Shown: positions 7,842 to 16,355 of the stretch, one piece after another
How the letters are laid out: the number at the start of each line of letters is the position of its first letter
Numbering within the stretch: the first letter of the stretch is position 1
Origin: an uncultured beta proteobacterium
GTDB lineage: Bacteria > Pseudomonadota > Gammaproteobacteria > Burkholderiales > Rhodocyclaceae
Assembly (NCBI GenBank): GCA_903959855.1
Contig: CAJBYR010000024.1
Location: 1 to 53,260, forward strand
Reading direction: 5' to 3'
DNA: 53,260 bases
The notes under the pieces: model-generated
The model's input: only the letters and a program-made list of their open reading frames with translations
Told to the model about the DNA's origin: nothing
Databases searched by the model: none
Program-made: the position numbers and the translations under genes

Positions 7842-8798
7842 TTAGCGCGTTTCCTGCCCCTGAGATTTGAGCCACGCCTTGCGCACTCCCCACGCATAGA
7901 CCAGCGCCAGCACCGCCATGCAGGCGAGGCAGGCCATGATGTGGCGGTTCACCAGTGCCGCCTCGGTCCAGCCGAATTCATTCACCAGGCGTAGTGCGTC
8001 GGACTCCATGCCGTTGCTGCGAGTGGTGAAGGGGATCTCGCTGGGGTCGCGTCGCGCCAGCCACCAGGTGGCGTTGATATCGACGAAGGCACCGGCGCCG
8101 ATGGCGACGAAGCCCCAGCGCAGGCTTCCCTTGTAGAGCTGCGTCGCCTTGCCGAAGAAGAAGCTTGCCATCAACAGCAAGGAGAGCACCAGCCCCACGC
8201 CGTCGCCGCCGAAAACGATCAGCGAGCGCGCCGTGTGTTCCTTGATGCCCAGGGTGAGGATTGTCTGCAACAGCAGCAATACGCCGCCGGCAGCGAGCAG
8301 GCTGCGACTTTCGAGTTGCCAGCCGCGATACAGCGTCCAGGCCACGGCAGCTAAGACGGCCACCGGCGCGACAAAGCCGCGCTCGTCCATGGTGATCGTT
8401 ACCCAAACTGTCGGTATTGCGCCGAAGCCGCAGAGCCAGGCCGTCACCGCATGGCCGAGTTCATGCACCGGCATGGTGAACACCAGGCGCTGGATGAACC
8501 GTCCCCACTCCATCGACTGGAAGCCGATCCCGATCAGCAGCATGGCCGGGATTGCGCCGGCGCTGAACCAGAACTCGGCTTGTGCGTCGTCGATGACCTC
8601 GCTATCGTCAAGTTCCGCTTCCTCGGCGATGAAGATCTTTGCTTCGGCCAGGTCTTCCGCAGGCGCGGCAGCAACGGCGGCTGCCGCGCGGCCGTGCTTC
8701 TTGATAGCCTCGGCCTTGGCGTAGTTGGCGCCGCAGCGCGGGCACTCGGGCCCGTCCTTGCGGGGCGCTTCGCACCAAGGGCAGGTAGTGGCGTCCAT
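7842..8798 (-). CDS. zinc-ribbon membrane protein with HELGH motif (M50-like)
   Basis: A 318-residue membrane protein. Residues 6-24 hold two Cys pairs (CPWC and CPRC) forming a zinc-ribbon. After an Ala-rich linker and an acidic segment come several hydrophobic helices. One contains MPVHELGHAVTAWLCGFG near residue 115, the HExxH zinc site of site-2-protease-like membrane metallopeptidases (family M50). I see no clear distal Asp motif (LDG or NPDG), so proteolytic activity is uncertain. It begins 18 bases after the DUF4139 gene and is probably cotranscribed with it. Confidence 0.7.
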   Translation of the reverse strand: MDATTCPWCEAPRKDGPECPRCGANYAKAEAIKKHGRAAAAVAAAPAEDLAEAKIFIAEEAELDDSEVIDDAQAEFWFSAGAIPAMLLIGIGFQSMEWGRFIQRLVFTMPVHELGHAVTAWLCGFGAIPTVWVTITMDERGFVAPVAVLAAVAWTLYRGWQLESRSLLAAGGVLLLLQTILTLGIKEHTARSLIVFGGDGVGLVLSLLLMASFFFGKATQLYKGSLRWGFVAIGAGAFVDINATWWLARRDPSEIPFTTRSNGMESDALRLVNEFGWTEAALVNRHIMACLACMAVLALVYAWGVRKAWLKSQGQETR

Positions 8799-8816
8799 GC
8801 CTTTACCGATGCACGA

Positions 8817-10235
8817 TCACCACTTCACACGTACGCTGTAATCCAGCACCGCCTTGCCGTCGGGCGGTACCGTGACGTTCCACGAGGCGACGCGCGCCGA
8901 GTCCTTGGTGTGTTTCTGCGATTCCTGGATCATCTCCCAGTCGCCGGGCATGGGCTCTTGCACCCGGACCGTCACGGCCTCGTCCTTGGCATTGCGCAGC
9001 TCGATGCGCCATGAGGATTCGCTGACATTGTCGGCAATGCGTTTGTAATTCGTCTGCTTGCGCTCGGCGGTGATGTCGAAGGCCTCGCCCAGCCTGAGCT
9101 TGAGCTTCTCGTTCTTCGCCGTGTGTTCGATGCGGTCCTCGCCGACGAACTGTGCCGCGCCCTTGCTGTCCTTCGCATACACACGCACGATGCCGGCCGG
9201 CAGCGGCTTGCCCAACTGGCCGCCCTTGTTTTCGAATTCGAGGAAGACGGCGGGCTTGAGCTTCTGTCCGATCTGTCCATAGCGGTCCCGGTAATAGTAT
9301 TCGTTGCCGGCCAGCAGGTACTCGCGACGCACCGGGACGGCGCTGGCCGAGAGCAGCGCGAGCTGTTTGGTCTGGTTGTCGGCGATGCTGGTGGGGCGCT
9401 CGAAGCTGTAGAGGTGGTAATCCATCAGCGCTTCCTGCGTCGCCTCCGCCACCCTGGCGCGGGCTGGTGCCGGGGCCATTGCATAGGCCATTTGCGCCTG
9501 CGGTGGTCGCACCCGATTAACCGTGCCGGCCACCAGTTGCAGGGTCGTGTTGTCGAAACCGGCACCGCTGCGGTTGGTCAAGGTCACCCAGCCGTTCAGG
9601 TCCAGACCCTTGCCGTCGGCGGACAGGTTGGCGACGTAGTCGGCCTTCCATGAAAGACCTCCGGTCAGGTAGGACAATTCCACCGACTGCTTGCCGCCGC
9701 CGGCGTCGAGCAGCACGGAGAGTGTCGGCCGGTCGCGCAGATTGGCCGGCACGCTGTCGAAGGCCAGGCGTCCGGGAACACCGGTCTCGATGCGGTCGGC
9801 GAAGCGCAGCACCGCATTTGGCAAACCCGCTTGCCCGGCGGCAAGGACTGTCGCTGTCTCGCGCCGCTCGGCGTCCGTGGTCGGGTGCGGGCGGATCACC
9901 GTGACCTGGCGGCCGACGTATTTTTCCAGCAGCTTCTGCGGCGTCAACAGGTCGAAGTCGAAGTTCTGCTCGATCAGTTGCAAGGGCTGGCCGCTGGCCG
10001 CACGCAGCAGGGCCGTTTCGGGGCGCATCTGCGCCGCTACCTCGCGCAGCGAAAGGCGGGTCAGTCCGGCGGGCAGGTCGACCTTGCGGCGTTCCTTCAC
10101 CAGTGCCAGGTCGTCGTTGTAGACCGTCACCGCCACGGCCTCGCGGTCGGTGGCCGAGGAGGCGACGTCCCTGGCCGGCTCGGCGGCATAGGCGACGGTG
10201 GCGGCCAGCAGGCCGGCGGCGAGCAGAGGTTTCAT
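8817..10235 (-). CDS. DUF4139 domain protein, exported
   Basis: A 472-residue protein with a signal peptide (MKPLLAAGLLAATVAYA, cleavage near residue 18). I start it at the ATG at 10235, which has GGAG eight bases before it; a longer frame to 10307 would bury the signal peptide. The N-terminal VTVYNDDLALVKERRKVDLPAG and the later LSYLTGGLSWKADYVANL segments are typical of the DUF4139 family, thought to be beta-rich periplasmic or outer-membrane-associated proteins. The biological role is not known. The M50-like gene follows after 18 bases. Confidence 0.8.
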   Translation of the reverse strand: MKPLLAAGLLAATVAYAAEPARDVASSATDREAVAVTVYNDDLALVKERRKVDLPAGLTRLSLREVAAQMRPETALLRAASGQPLQLIEQNFDFDLLTPQKLLEKYVGRQVTVIRPHPTTDAERRETATVLAAGQAGLPNAVLRFADRIETGVPGRLAFDSVPANLRDRPTLSVLLDAGGGKQSVELSYLTGGLSWKADYVANLSADGKGLDLNGWVTLTNRSGAGFDNTTLQLVAGTVNRVRPPQAQMAYAMAPAPARARVAEATQEALMDYHLYSFERPTSIADNQTKQLALLSASAVPVRREYLLAGNEYYYRDRYGQIGQKLKPAVFLEFENKGGQLGKPLPAGIVRVYAKDSKGAAQFVGEDRIEHTAKNEKLKLRLGEAFDITAERKQTNYKRIADNVSESSWRIELRNAKDEAVTVRVQEPMPGDWEMIQESQKHTKDSARVASWNVTVPPDGKAVLDYSVRVKW

Positions 10236-10339
10236 GGCGGGTCTCCGTTGTGCAGCGGACAACGATAGCATGACTGCATCGGCCTTATCCGCCCCGTGAG
10301 ATATCATGGGGGCCGATCACTTACCCGAGGAGAAAAATA

Positions 10340-10924
10340 ATGAAGAAACTGCTTGCTGCGCTCCTGCTGATGGCTGCACTGCCGGCGCTGGCCGCACTGG
10401 AAGCCGCCGGCGTGAAATTCGAGGACAAGCTGAAAGTCGGCGCTGGCGACACGGTGATCAACGGCGTCGGCGTGCGCGGCGTGCTCTTCATCAAGGGCTA
10501 TGCCATGGCGCTTTACCTGCCGCAGAAGTCGGCGGTGGCGGCCGAGGCGATTTCCATGAAGGGTGCCAAGCGCGTGCGCATCGTGCTGCTGCGCGACACC
10601 TCCGGCGAGGCCTTCGCCGACGCCTTGCCCAGCGGCATTCGCAAGAACCACAGTGACCAGGAAGTGGCTCCGCTGAATGCGCGCATCGAGGCGCTCAAGG
10701 CCACGATGCTGTCAATCACCACCACGCCCAAAGGCGCCGTGATCCACTTCGACTGGTTGCCCGAAGTGGCCGGCGGCGTCACCCGCCTGACCATCAACGG
10801 CGAGAAGAAGGGCGAGGACATCCCGGGCGAGGACTTCTATCGCGCCGTGCTGAAGATCTGGCTTGGCGAGCAACCGGTTCAGGGCGACCTGAAGGAAGGG
10901 CTGTTGGGCAAGTCGCCGTCCTGA
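10340..10924 (+). CDS. chalcone isomerase-like periplasmic protein
   Basis: A 194-residue protein with a signal peptide (MKKLLAALLLMAALPALA). The mature part (VGVRGVLFIKGYAMALYLP, later GAVIHFDWLPEVAGGV and GEDFYRAVLKIWLGEQPVQ) matches the bacterial chalcone isomerase-like fold. Bacterial members rarely have proven isomerase activity, so enzyme function should not be assumed. A good ribosome-binding site GAGGAG precedes the ATG. Its stop overlaps the CoA transferase start by one base. Confidence 0.85.
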   Translation: MKKLLAALLLMAALPALAALEAAGVKFEDKLKVGAGDTVINGVGVRGVLFIKGYAMALYLPQKSAVAAEAISMKGAKRVRIVLLRDTSGEAFADALPSGIRKNHSDQEVAPLNARIEALKATMLSITTTPKGAVIHFDWLPEVAGGVTRLTINGEKKGEDIPGEDFYRAVLKIWLGEQPVQGDLKEGLLGKSPS

Positions 10925-12153
10925 TGGACATCGCGCAAGGAGCGCTGGCCGGGCTTAAGGTCCTCGACCTTTCGCGGGTGCTGGCGGGGCCCTGGGCCTC
11001 GCAATTGTTGGGCGACCTCGGCGCCGAGGTGATCAAGGTCGAAAAGCCCGGTAGCGGCGATGACACCCGCGGCTGGGGGCCGCCCTGGCTGGCGGATGGC
11101 GACGGAGGGCCGACGACGGACGCGGCCTACTTTCTGTGCACCAACCGCAACAAGCGTTCGCTGACCGTGGACATGACGCAGCCCGAAGGCCAGGCCATCC
11201 TGCGCGAACTGGCGGCACAGGCCGACGTGGTGCTGGAGAACTTCAAGGTCGACGGCCTCAAGGCCTATGGCCTCGATTACGCCAGCCTTGCCGCGCTCAA
11301 CCCGAAGCTTGTGTATTGCTCGATCACCGGCTTCGGTCAGGACGGCCCTTACGCTTCGCGTGCCGGCTACGACTTCCTGATACAGGGCATGGGCGGGCTG
11401 ATGAGCGTCACCGGTCGCGCCGACAGCGAAGAGGGCGCCGGGCCGCAAAAAGTCGGCGTGGCGCTGACCGACATCCTCACCGGCCTGTATGCCGGCAACG
11501 CCATACTTGCCGCGCTGCTGCATCGCGAGAAGACCGGCCTTGGCCAGCACATCGACCTCGCCCTGCTCGACGTGCAGGTGGCTTGCCTGGCCAACCAGGC
11601 CATGAACTATCTCGTCTCGGGCAAGGCGCCGCGAAGAATGGGCAACGGCCACCCCAATATCGTGCCCTACCAGGACTTCCCCACGGCCGACGGCGACATG
11701 ATCCTGGCCATCGGCAACGACGGCCAGTTCGCGCGTTTCTGCGAGATCGCCGGCCACGGCGAGTGGGCGCGTGATGAGCGTTTCGCCACGAATGCTGCGC
11801 GCGTAAAAAACCGCGCAGAGTTGCTGCCCCTGCTGCGTCAGACCACGGTGATGAAAACCACGGCGGAATGGATTGCCCTGCTCGAAAACGCCGCCGTGCC
11901 TTGCGGCCCGATCAACGACCTGGCGGCTGTCTTTGCTGATCCGCAGGTGAGACATCGCGGTTTGCGGGTGGACCTGCCGCACGCTGCCGGCGGCACTGCG
12001 CCGCAAGTGGCGAATCCGATACGCTATTCGGCGACGCCGATCGCCTACGACCGCGCTCCGCCGACACTGGGCCAGGATACCGAGGCGATACTTGGCGAGC
12101 TTGGCCGCAGCCTCGGGGAAATTGCCGCGCTGCGTGCGGCCGGCACGATCTAA
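10924..12153 (+). CDS. class III CoA transferase (CaiB/BaiF family)
   Basis: A 409-residue enzyme of the formyl-CoA transferase/CaiB family, which moves CoA between carboxylic acids without a free thioester intermediate. The signature LKVLDLSRVLAGPWASQLLGDLGAEVIKVE is split between the N-terminal strand and helix. The catalytic Asp of the family is expected in the segment ALLDVQVACLANQA or just before it (the LALLD motif). The substrate cannot be read from the sequence. Translation is coupled to the upstream chalcone isomerase-like gene by a one-base overlap (TGATG). Confidence 0.9.
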   Translation: MDIAQGALAGLKVLDLSRVLAGPWASQLLGDLGAEVIKVEKPGSGDDTRGWGPPWLADGDGGPTTDAAYFLCTNRNKRSLTVDMTQPEGQAILRELAAQADVVLENFKVDGLKAYGLDYASLAALNPKLVYCSITGFGQDGPYASRAGYDFLIQGMGGLMSVTGRADSEEGAGPQKVGVALTDILTGLYAGNAILAALLHREKTGLGQHIDLALLDVQVACLANQAMNYLVSGKAPRRMGNGHPNIVPYQDFPTADGDMILAIGNDGQFARFCEIAGHGEWARDERFATNAARVKNRAELLPLLRQTTVMKTTAEWIALLENAAVPCGPINDLAAVFADPQVRHRGLRVDLPHAAGGTAPQVANPIRYSATPIAYDRAPPTLGQDTEAILGELGRSLGEIAALRAAGTI

Positions 12154-12166
12154 GCCACGCCCTGGC

Positions 12167-12976
12167 CTAGGGGCTCAGCTTCGAAAGTCCTCCTGCCGCG
12201 GCGGCCTGCTCTGCACGCTCGAATCCGCCGTTGGCCGTGATCTCGGCGGCGATGGTGCGCAGCAGCGGCCGCAGTGCCGCTTCTTCCATGCCATGCACGA
12301 TGCGCGGATCGTAGAGCATCCTGAGCAACAGAACGTCCAGGCCGGTAAGGAACACGTCGGTCGAGTGATCGTTGAATACCGAGGGGAATACCTTGTCCGA
12401 ATCATTGGGCAGGCCCAGCACCTGGGTCAGTTCCTCGACGATGCAGGCCGGCAATTTGCCCCGCGCCCGCGCCCGATCCACCGGGATGATCACGACCGCG
12501 CGCGTGATGCGACCATTGCGTCGCGACGAGGCAAAGGTTCCCAGGCATACGGCTTCGCGAAAGAACTTGTCACGCTCGTCGGCGGAGTTCCAGCCGAAGT
12601 AGCGCTGAAAGTCGTCCTTCAGGCGCGATTCCGACGTCAGCACCACAAGGTAGTTGGCGGCATCGATACTGGCCGCCGGAGCGATGCTGAGGCCGGTAAG
12701 CCCGGCCAGGTGCGCGAAGTGCGTTTGGATCAGACGCTCATGCAGCGCTGAGTCGCCGGCGTGGTGGATCAGGGCATAGTGGATCGGCGTGGTCCATTTG
12801 CGCACCTGGCGGCGCTTGGCCTCATGTTCGCTACCGAGCGCGATGTCGACGAAGGCGTCGACCAGGTAGTCCGCGGATTTCCAGTGCGCGACATCCCCGG
12901 CACGTGCCGGCAGCGCCCCGAGCAGGACGATCAGCGCGACCAGGCAGGAAACGTGTCGCGCGGTTGATCCGCGCAC
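12167..12976 (-). CDS. DUF2927 domain protein, exported
   Basis: A 269-residue secreted protein. I prefer the GTG at 12976, one base after the stop of the SulP gene, because it puts a signal peptide (HVSCLVALIVLLGALPARA) near the N-terminus; an ATG at 13006 is an alternative. The C-terminal part has EELTQVLGLPNDSDKVFPSVFND and MLYDPRIVHGM, typical of DUF2927, a family of putative metal-dependent periplasmic proteins. It lies convergent with the CoA transferase, 13 bases apart. Cotranscription with the SulP transporter is likely. Confidence 0.75.
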   Translation of the reverse strand: MRGSTARHVSCLVALIVLLGALPARAGDVAHWKSADYLVDAFVDIALGSEHEAKRRQVRKWTTPIHYALIHHAGDSALHERLIQTHFAHLAGLTGLSIAPAASIDAANYLVVLTSESRLKDDFQRYFGWNSADERDKFFREAVCLGTFASSRRNGRITRAVVIIPVDRARARGKLPACIVEELTQVLGLPNDSDKVFPSVFNDHSTDVFLTGLDVLLLRMLYDPRIVHGMEEAALRPLLRTIAAEITANGGFERAEQAAAAGGLSKLSP

Positions 12977-12977
12977 T

Positions 12978-15188
12978 TCAGGACTCGAGCACGCGCAACT
13001 CGGCATTGGTATAGCGCAGGCGGCTGGCCAGCACGCTGGCGATGCCCTCCATCAGTCGCAGGCCGAGCTTCTTGTGCTCTTCGGCGAAGCCGTCGAACGC
13101 CTTGCGCGACAGCACGTAAAGCTCGGTGTCGACGAAGGCGACGGCGTTGGCCGAGCGGGCGTCGCCGTCGAGGAAGGCCATTTCGCCGAAAAAGGCGCCG
13201 CGGCCGAAGGTGCCGATGTGGTGTGACTGGCGCTCCGAAATCGGTAGCACGATGCGCACCGCGCCGCGCCTGATCAGGAACAGTTCGTCGCCGGCATCGC
13301 CGCGCGAAAAGATCTGCTCGCCGGCGGTGACGTGCCGTTTCTCCATGCACTGCTCGAGTGCCGCCAGGGTTTGTTCCTTGCGCCCGGCGAAAATCTCGAC
13401 TTCGTGCAATTCCAGCGGGATCTCCTCGTCGCGCGTCAGTTCGGCCTCGTGGATGATGCGGTCCTCGACCCATTCCAGGGCATCGTCCTGGGTCGGGAAC
13501 ACACGCACCGGGCTGTCGGCATGGAGCAGGCCGACCTGGTCGAAGTATTCCTTCAGGTCGCGGCCCGAGGGCAGGTTGTCGGGAATCTGGCTGAAAATCA
13601 GGAAGCCGTGGCGCTCGGCGAGCATGTCCTTGATCTGTTCGAGCAGGTGGGCGGCCGTGACGTCGACAGTCTGGATGCGCCGCATGTCGAGGATCAGGAA
13701 GTCGCGGGTCTTCAGGTCCGGCTCCAGCACCCTGTAAAGCTGGTCGGCGGTGCCGAAGAACAGGCTACCCTGCAACTCGACGATCGCGGCGCGCGCGCCC
13801 TTCTCGGTGAGAATTTCCATTTCGGCGTGGGTGCGCACGCGCTTGGAGAAGGTCTCGTTGCCGAGCAGCCGCCGACGGATGATGGAGCCGCCGATCTGCT
13901 CGCGGATGAACAGCACCACGGCGAGCACGATGCCGACCCCCGACGCTGCGATCAGGCTGACTGTCAGCGCCGTGCCGATCACCGCGACGATGACGGCAAA
14001 ATCGAGAATGGTCGAGCGTGACTTGAGGAAGCTCAGGCTGTTGCGGTCGATCATGCGCACGCCGACCACGATCAGGATGCCCGCCAAGGCGGACACCGGC
14101 ACCCAGGAAACCAGACCGGTCAGTAGCAGGAACACCAGCAGCGAAAGCACGCCTTCGATGACGCCCGAGAAACTGCTGCTGGCGCCGCCCGAGACGTTGA
14201 CCAGGGTGGCGCCCATGGTGCCGGCACCGGGGATGCCGCCGATGGCGCCGGAGCTCAGGTTGGCCAGGCCCTGGCCGATCAGGGCACGGTTGGAATCATG
14301 GCGCGAACGGGTCAGGGCATCGAGCACCACGCAGCTCTTCAGGGTGTCGATCGACAGCAGCACCGCCAGGGTCAGCGCCGGAATGGCCAGCGTCAGCACT
14401 TGCTGCAGGCTGATTTCCGCGAGCGACGACCAGCGCACCACCAGGCCATCCCAGAAACTACTGCTGCCATCGCCGCCCAGCGCGCCGACCACCAGGCTGT
14501 TGCCCTGCAGGCTGAGCAGGGCGGGGTCGATCAGGCCGAGGCCGAAATAGGCGGCGACGCCGGTGGCAAGGCCGAGGATCGCCGCCGGGACAGCTTTGGT
14601 AACCCGTGGCGCACCGACCATGACCACGATGGTAACGACGCCGACCACAATGGCCTGCCAGCGCCACTTGTCGGGCGCCAGCAGCGAAGCCCAGAAGTAC
14701 ATGCCCTTGGGCGTGCCGAGCAGTTTGGGCACCTGGCTGGCGATGATGATCAGGCCGACGCCGGAGAGGTAGCCGCTGACCACGGTGTAGGGCATGTACT
14801 TGATCAGCAGGCCCAGGCGCAGTACGCCGAACATTACCTGCATCAGGCCGGCGAGCAGGCCGAGCAGGGTCAGTAACAGCATCGTGGTATCGACCGGCGT
14901 GCCAGTTCTCATGGCCTCGATGGCGAAGGCCGAAACCACAGCTGCCGCCGGCGCGCAAGGGGCGGAGATCAGCCGGCTGGCGCCGCCGTAGCTGGAGGCG
15001 ATGATGCCCATGGCCACGGCGCCGAGGATGCCGGCCAGGGCGCCGAGCGCGACATGGGCGCTGCCGAGCACGGAGTAGATGGTGACGCCGTAGGCGATCG
15101 CCGACGGCAGCGCCACCATCATGGCGGCCATGCCACCCCAGAAGTCACCAGCGGGGTTTTCGAGCTTCGGCAGTTTCATTTCCATCAT
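12978..15188 (-). CDS. SulP-family anion transporter with STAS and cNMP-binding domains
   Basis: A 736-residue inner-membrane protein. The first 400 residues hold the SulP core (NPAGDFWGGMAAMMVALPSAIAYG, then repeated hydrophobic helices). A STAS domain follows (IVELQGSLFFGTADQLYRVL near residue 455). The last 150 residues form a cyclic-nucleotide-binding domain (RGDAGDELFLIRRGAVRI, then GAFFGEMAFLDGDARSA). SulP proteins carry sulfate, bicarbonate or dicarboxylates; the substrate here is unknown. The fused cNMP domain suggests control by a nucleotide signal. The start is uncertain: ATG codons at 15188, 15185 and 15179 are in frame, and TATACT on this strand at 15211-15216 may be its -10 box. 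Confidence 0.88.
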   Translation of the reverse strand: MMEMKLPKLENPAGDFWGGMAAMMVALPSAIAYGVTIYSVLGSAHVALGALAGILGAVAMGIIASSYGGASRLISAPCAPAAAVVSAFAIEAMRTGTPVDTTMLLLTLLGLLAGLMQVMFGVLRLGLLIKYMPYTVVSGYLSGVGLIIIASQVPKLLGTPKGMYFWASLLAPDKWRWQAIVVGVVTIVVMVGAPRVTKAVPAAILGLATGVAAYFGLGLIDPALLSLQGNSLVVGALGGDGSSSFWDGLVVRWSSLAEISLQQVLTLAIPALTLAVLLSIDTLKSCVVLDALTRSRHDSNRALIGQGLANLSSGAIGGIPGAGTMGATLVNVSGGASSSFSGVIEGVLSLLVFLLLTGLVSWVPVSALAGILIVVGVRMIDRNSLSFLKSRSTILDFAVIVAVIGTALTVSLIAASGVGIVLAVVLFIREQIGGSIIRRRLLGNETFSKRVRTHAEMEILTEKGARAAIVELQGSLFFGTADQLYRVLEPDLKTRDFLILDMRRIQTVDVTAAHLLEQIKDMLAERHGFLIFSQIPDNLPSGRDLKEYFDQVGLLHADSPVRVFPTQDDALEWVEDRIIHEAELTRDEEIPLELHEVEIFAGRKEQTLAALEQCMEKRHVTAGEQIFSRGDAGDELFLIRRGAVRIVLPISERQSHHIGTFGRGAFFGEMAFLDGDARSANAVAFVDTELYVLSRKAFDGFAEEHKKLGLRLMEGIASVLASRLRYTNAELRVLES

Positions 15189-15317
15189 TCGAATAAGGTT
15201 GGTTGAGCGAAGTATAGGACGGCTGCTGGACACAGGAGTATTTGGCGTAGTGCTTCCGTCATCCGGTTTCTGGCTGTAAGCTTGGCGTTACAAATCCAAC
15301 ACCCGGAGGAGACCCCG

Positions 15318-16274
15318 ATGAATCTGATCCGTACCTTTGCGCTGCTTGCGGGCGCGCTGTTTGCCAGCCACGCCCTGGCCCAGGGCAAAACCAATCTTTC
15401 CATCAGTACCGGCGGTACCGGCGGCGTGTATTACCCGCTGGGCGGCGGTATGGCCAGCATCCTGACCAAACACGTGCCCAACTGGGCGGTGACGGCCGAG
15501 GTCACCGGAGCGTCGGTAGACAACATGAAGCTGATCAACGTCGGCAAGACCGACGTCGGTTTCTCGATGGTTGACACCGCCTGGGAAGCCTACATGGGCG
15601 TCGACAAGTTCAAGGACACCAAGGTGCCGGCGCGCACGCTGATGGTGCTCTACCCCAACCGCACCCAGGTCGTCACCGTCGAAGGCACCGGCATCAACAG
15701 CATCCAGGATTTCAAGGGCAAGCGCGTTTCGGTTGGCTCGCCCGGCAGCGGCACCGAGATCCTCGCCCTGCGCATCCTCGAGGTGTATGGCCTCACCAAC
15801 GAGGTCAAGCGCGAGCGCCTTTCGGTGGCCGAATCGGTCAATGCCATGAAGGATCGCAAGATCGACGCCTTCTTCTGGAGCGGCGGCCTGCCGACCGCGG
15901 CGATCACCGATCTGGCGGCCACACCCGGCACCAAAATCAAGATCATCGACATCGCCGACGCCACGGAGCCCCTGAACAAGAAGTTCGGCCCACTTTACGT
16001 GCGCGACCAGATCCCGCAGAAAACCTACCCCGGCATGGACAAGCCGGCGCAGACCTTCTCGGTATGGAACATCCTGGCGGTCAACGAGAAGATGCCCGAG
16101 GCCACCGCCTACACCATCGTCAAGACGCTGTTCGAGAACAAGCCCGACCTGGTGGCCACGCACAAGGAAGCCGACACCCTCTCGTTCGACTACCAGACCA
16201 GCGCCCACTCGCCGCTGCCCTTCCATCCCGGTGCGGTCAAGTACTTCACCGAAAAAGGCGTGAAGTTCAAGTAA
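15318..16274 (+). CDS. TAXI-family TRAP transporter substrate-binding protein
   Basis: A 318-residue periplasmic binding protein. The ATG at 15318 follows GGAGGAG and opens a signal peptide (LIRTFALLAGALFASHALA). The mature protein starts with SISTGGTGGVYYPLGGGMA, the hallmark of the TAXI family, and later has VGSPGSGTEILALRILEVYG. TAXI proteins deliver ligands such as glutamate or other small carboxylates to a fused TRAP permease, here the next gene. It is divergent from the SulP gene, with about 130 bases between the starts. Confidence 0.93.
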   Translation: MNLIRTFALLAGALFASHALAQGKTNLSISTGGTGGVYYPLGGGMASILTKHVPNWAVTAEVTGASVDNMKLINVGKTDVGFSMVDTAWEAYMGVDKFKDTKVPARTLMVLYPNRTQVVTVEGTGINSIQDFKGKRVSVGSPGSGTEILALRILEVYGLTNEVKRERLSVAESVNAMKDRKIDAFFWSGGLPTAAITDLAATPGTKIKIIDIADATEPLNKKFGPLYVRDQIPQKTYPGMDKPAQTFSVWNILAVNEKMPEATAYTIVKTLFENKPDLVATHKEADTLSFDYQTSAHSPLPFHPGAVKYFTEKGVKFK

Positions 16275-16314
16275 GCCTTGGGCGCGGACCTTCGCGCCGC
16301 GTCGCTTCCACATT

Positions 16315-16337
16315 GCCGCCCGTCGCCGACGGGCGGC
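16315..16337. promoter_or_regulatory. stem-loop between binding protein and permease genes
   Basis: GCCGCCCGTC and GACGGGCGGC form a perfect 10-bp stem with a 3-base loop. No run of T follows. Such hairpins between a binding-protein gene and its permease often stabilise the upstream transcript or reduce downstream expression. Confidence 0.55.
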
Positions 16338-16355
16338 AGCGTTTCGGGGATCGCA

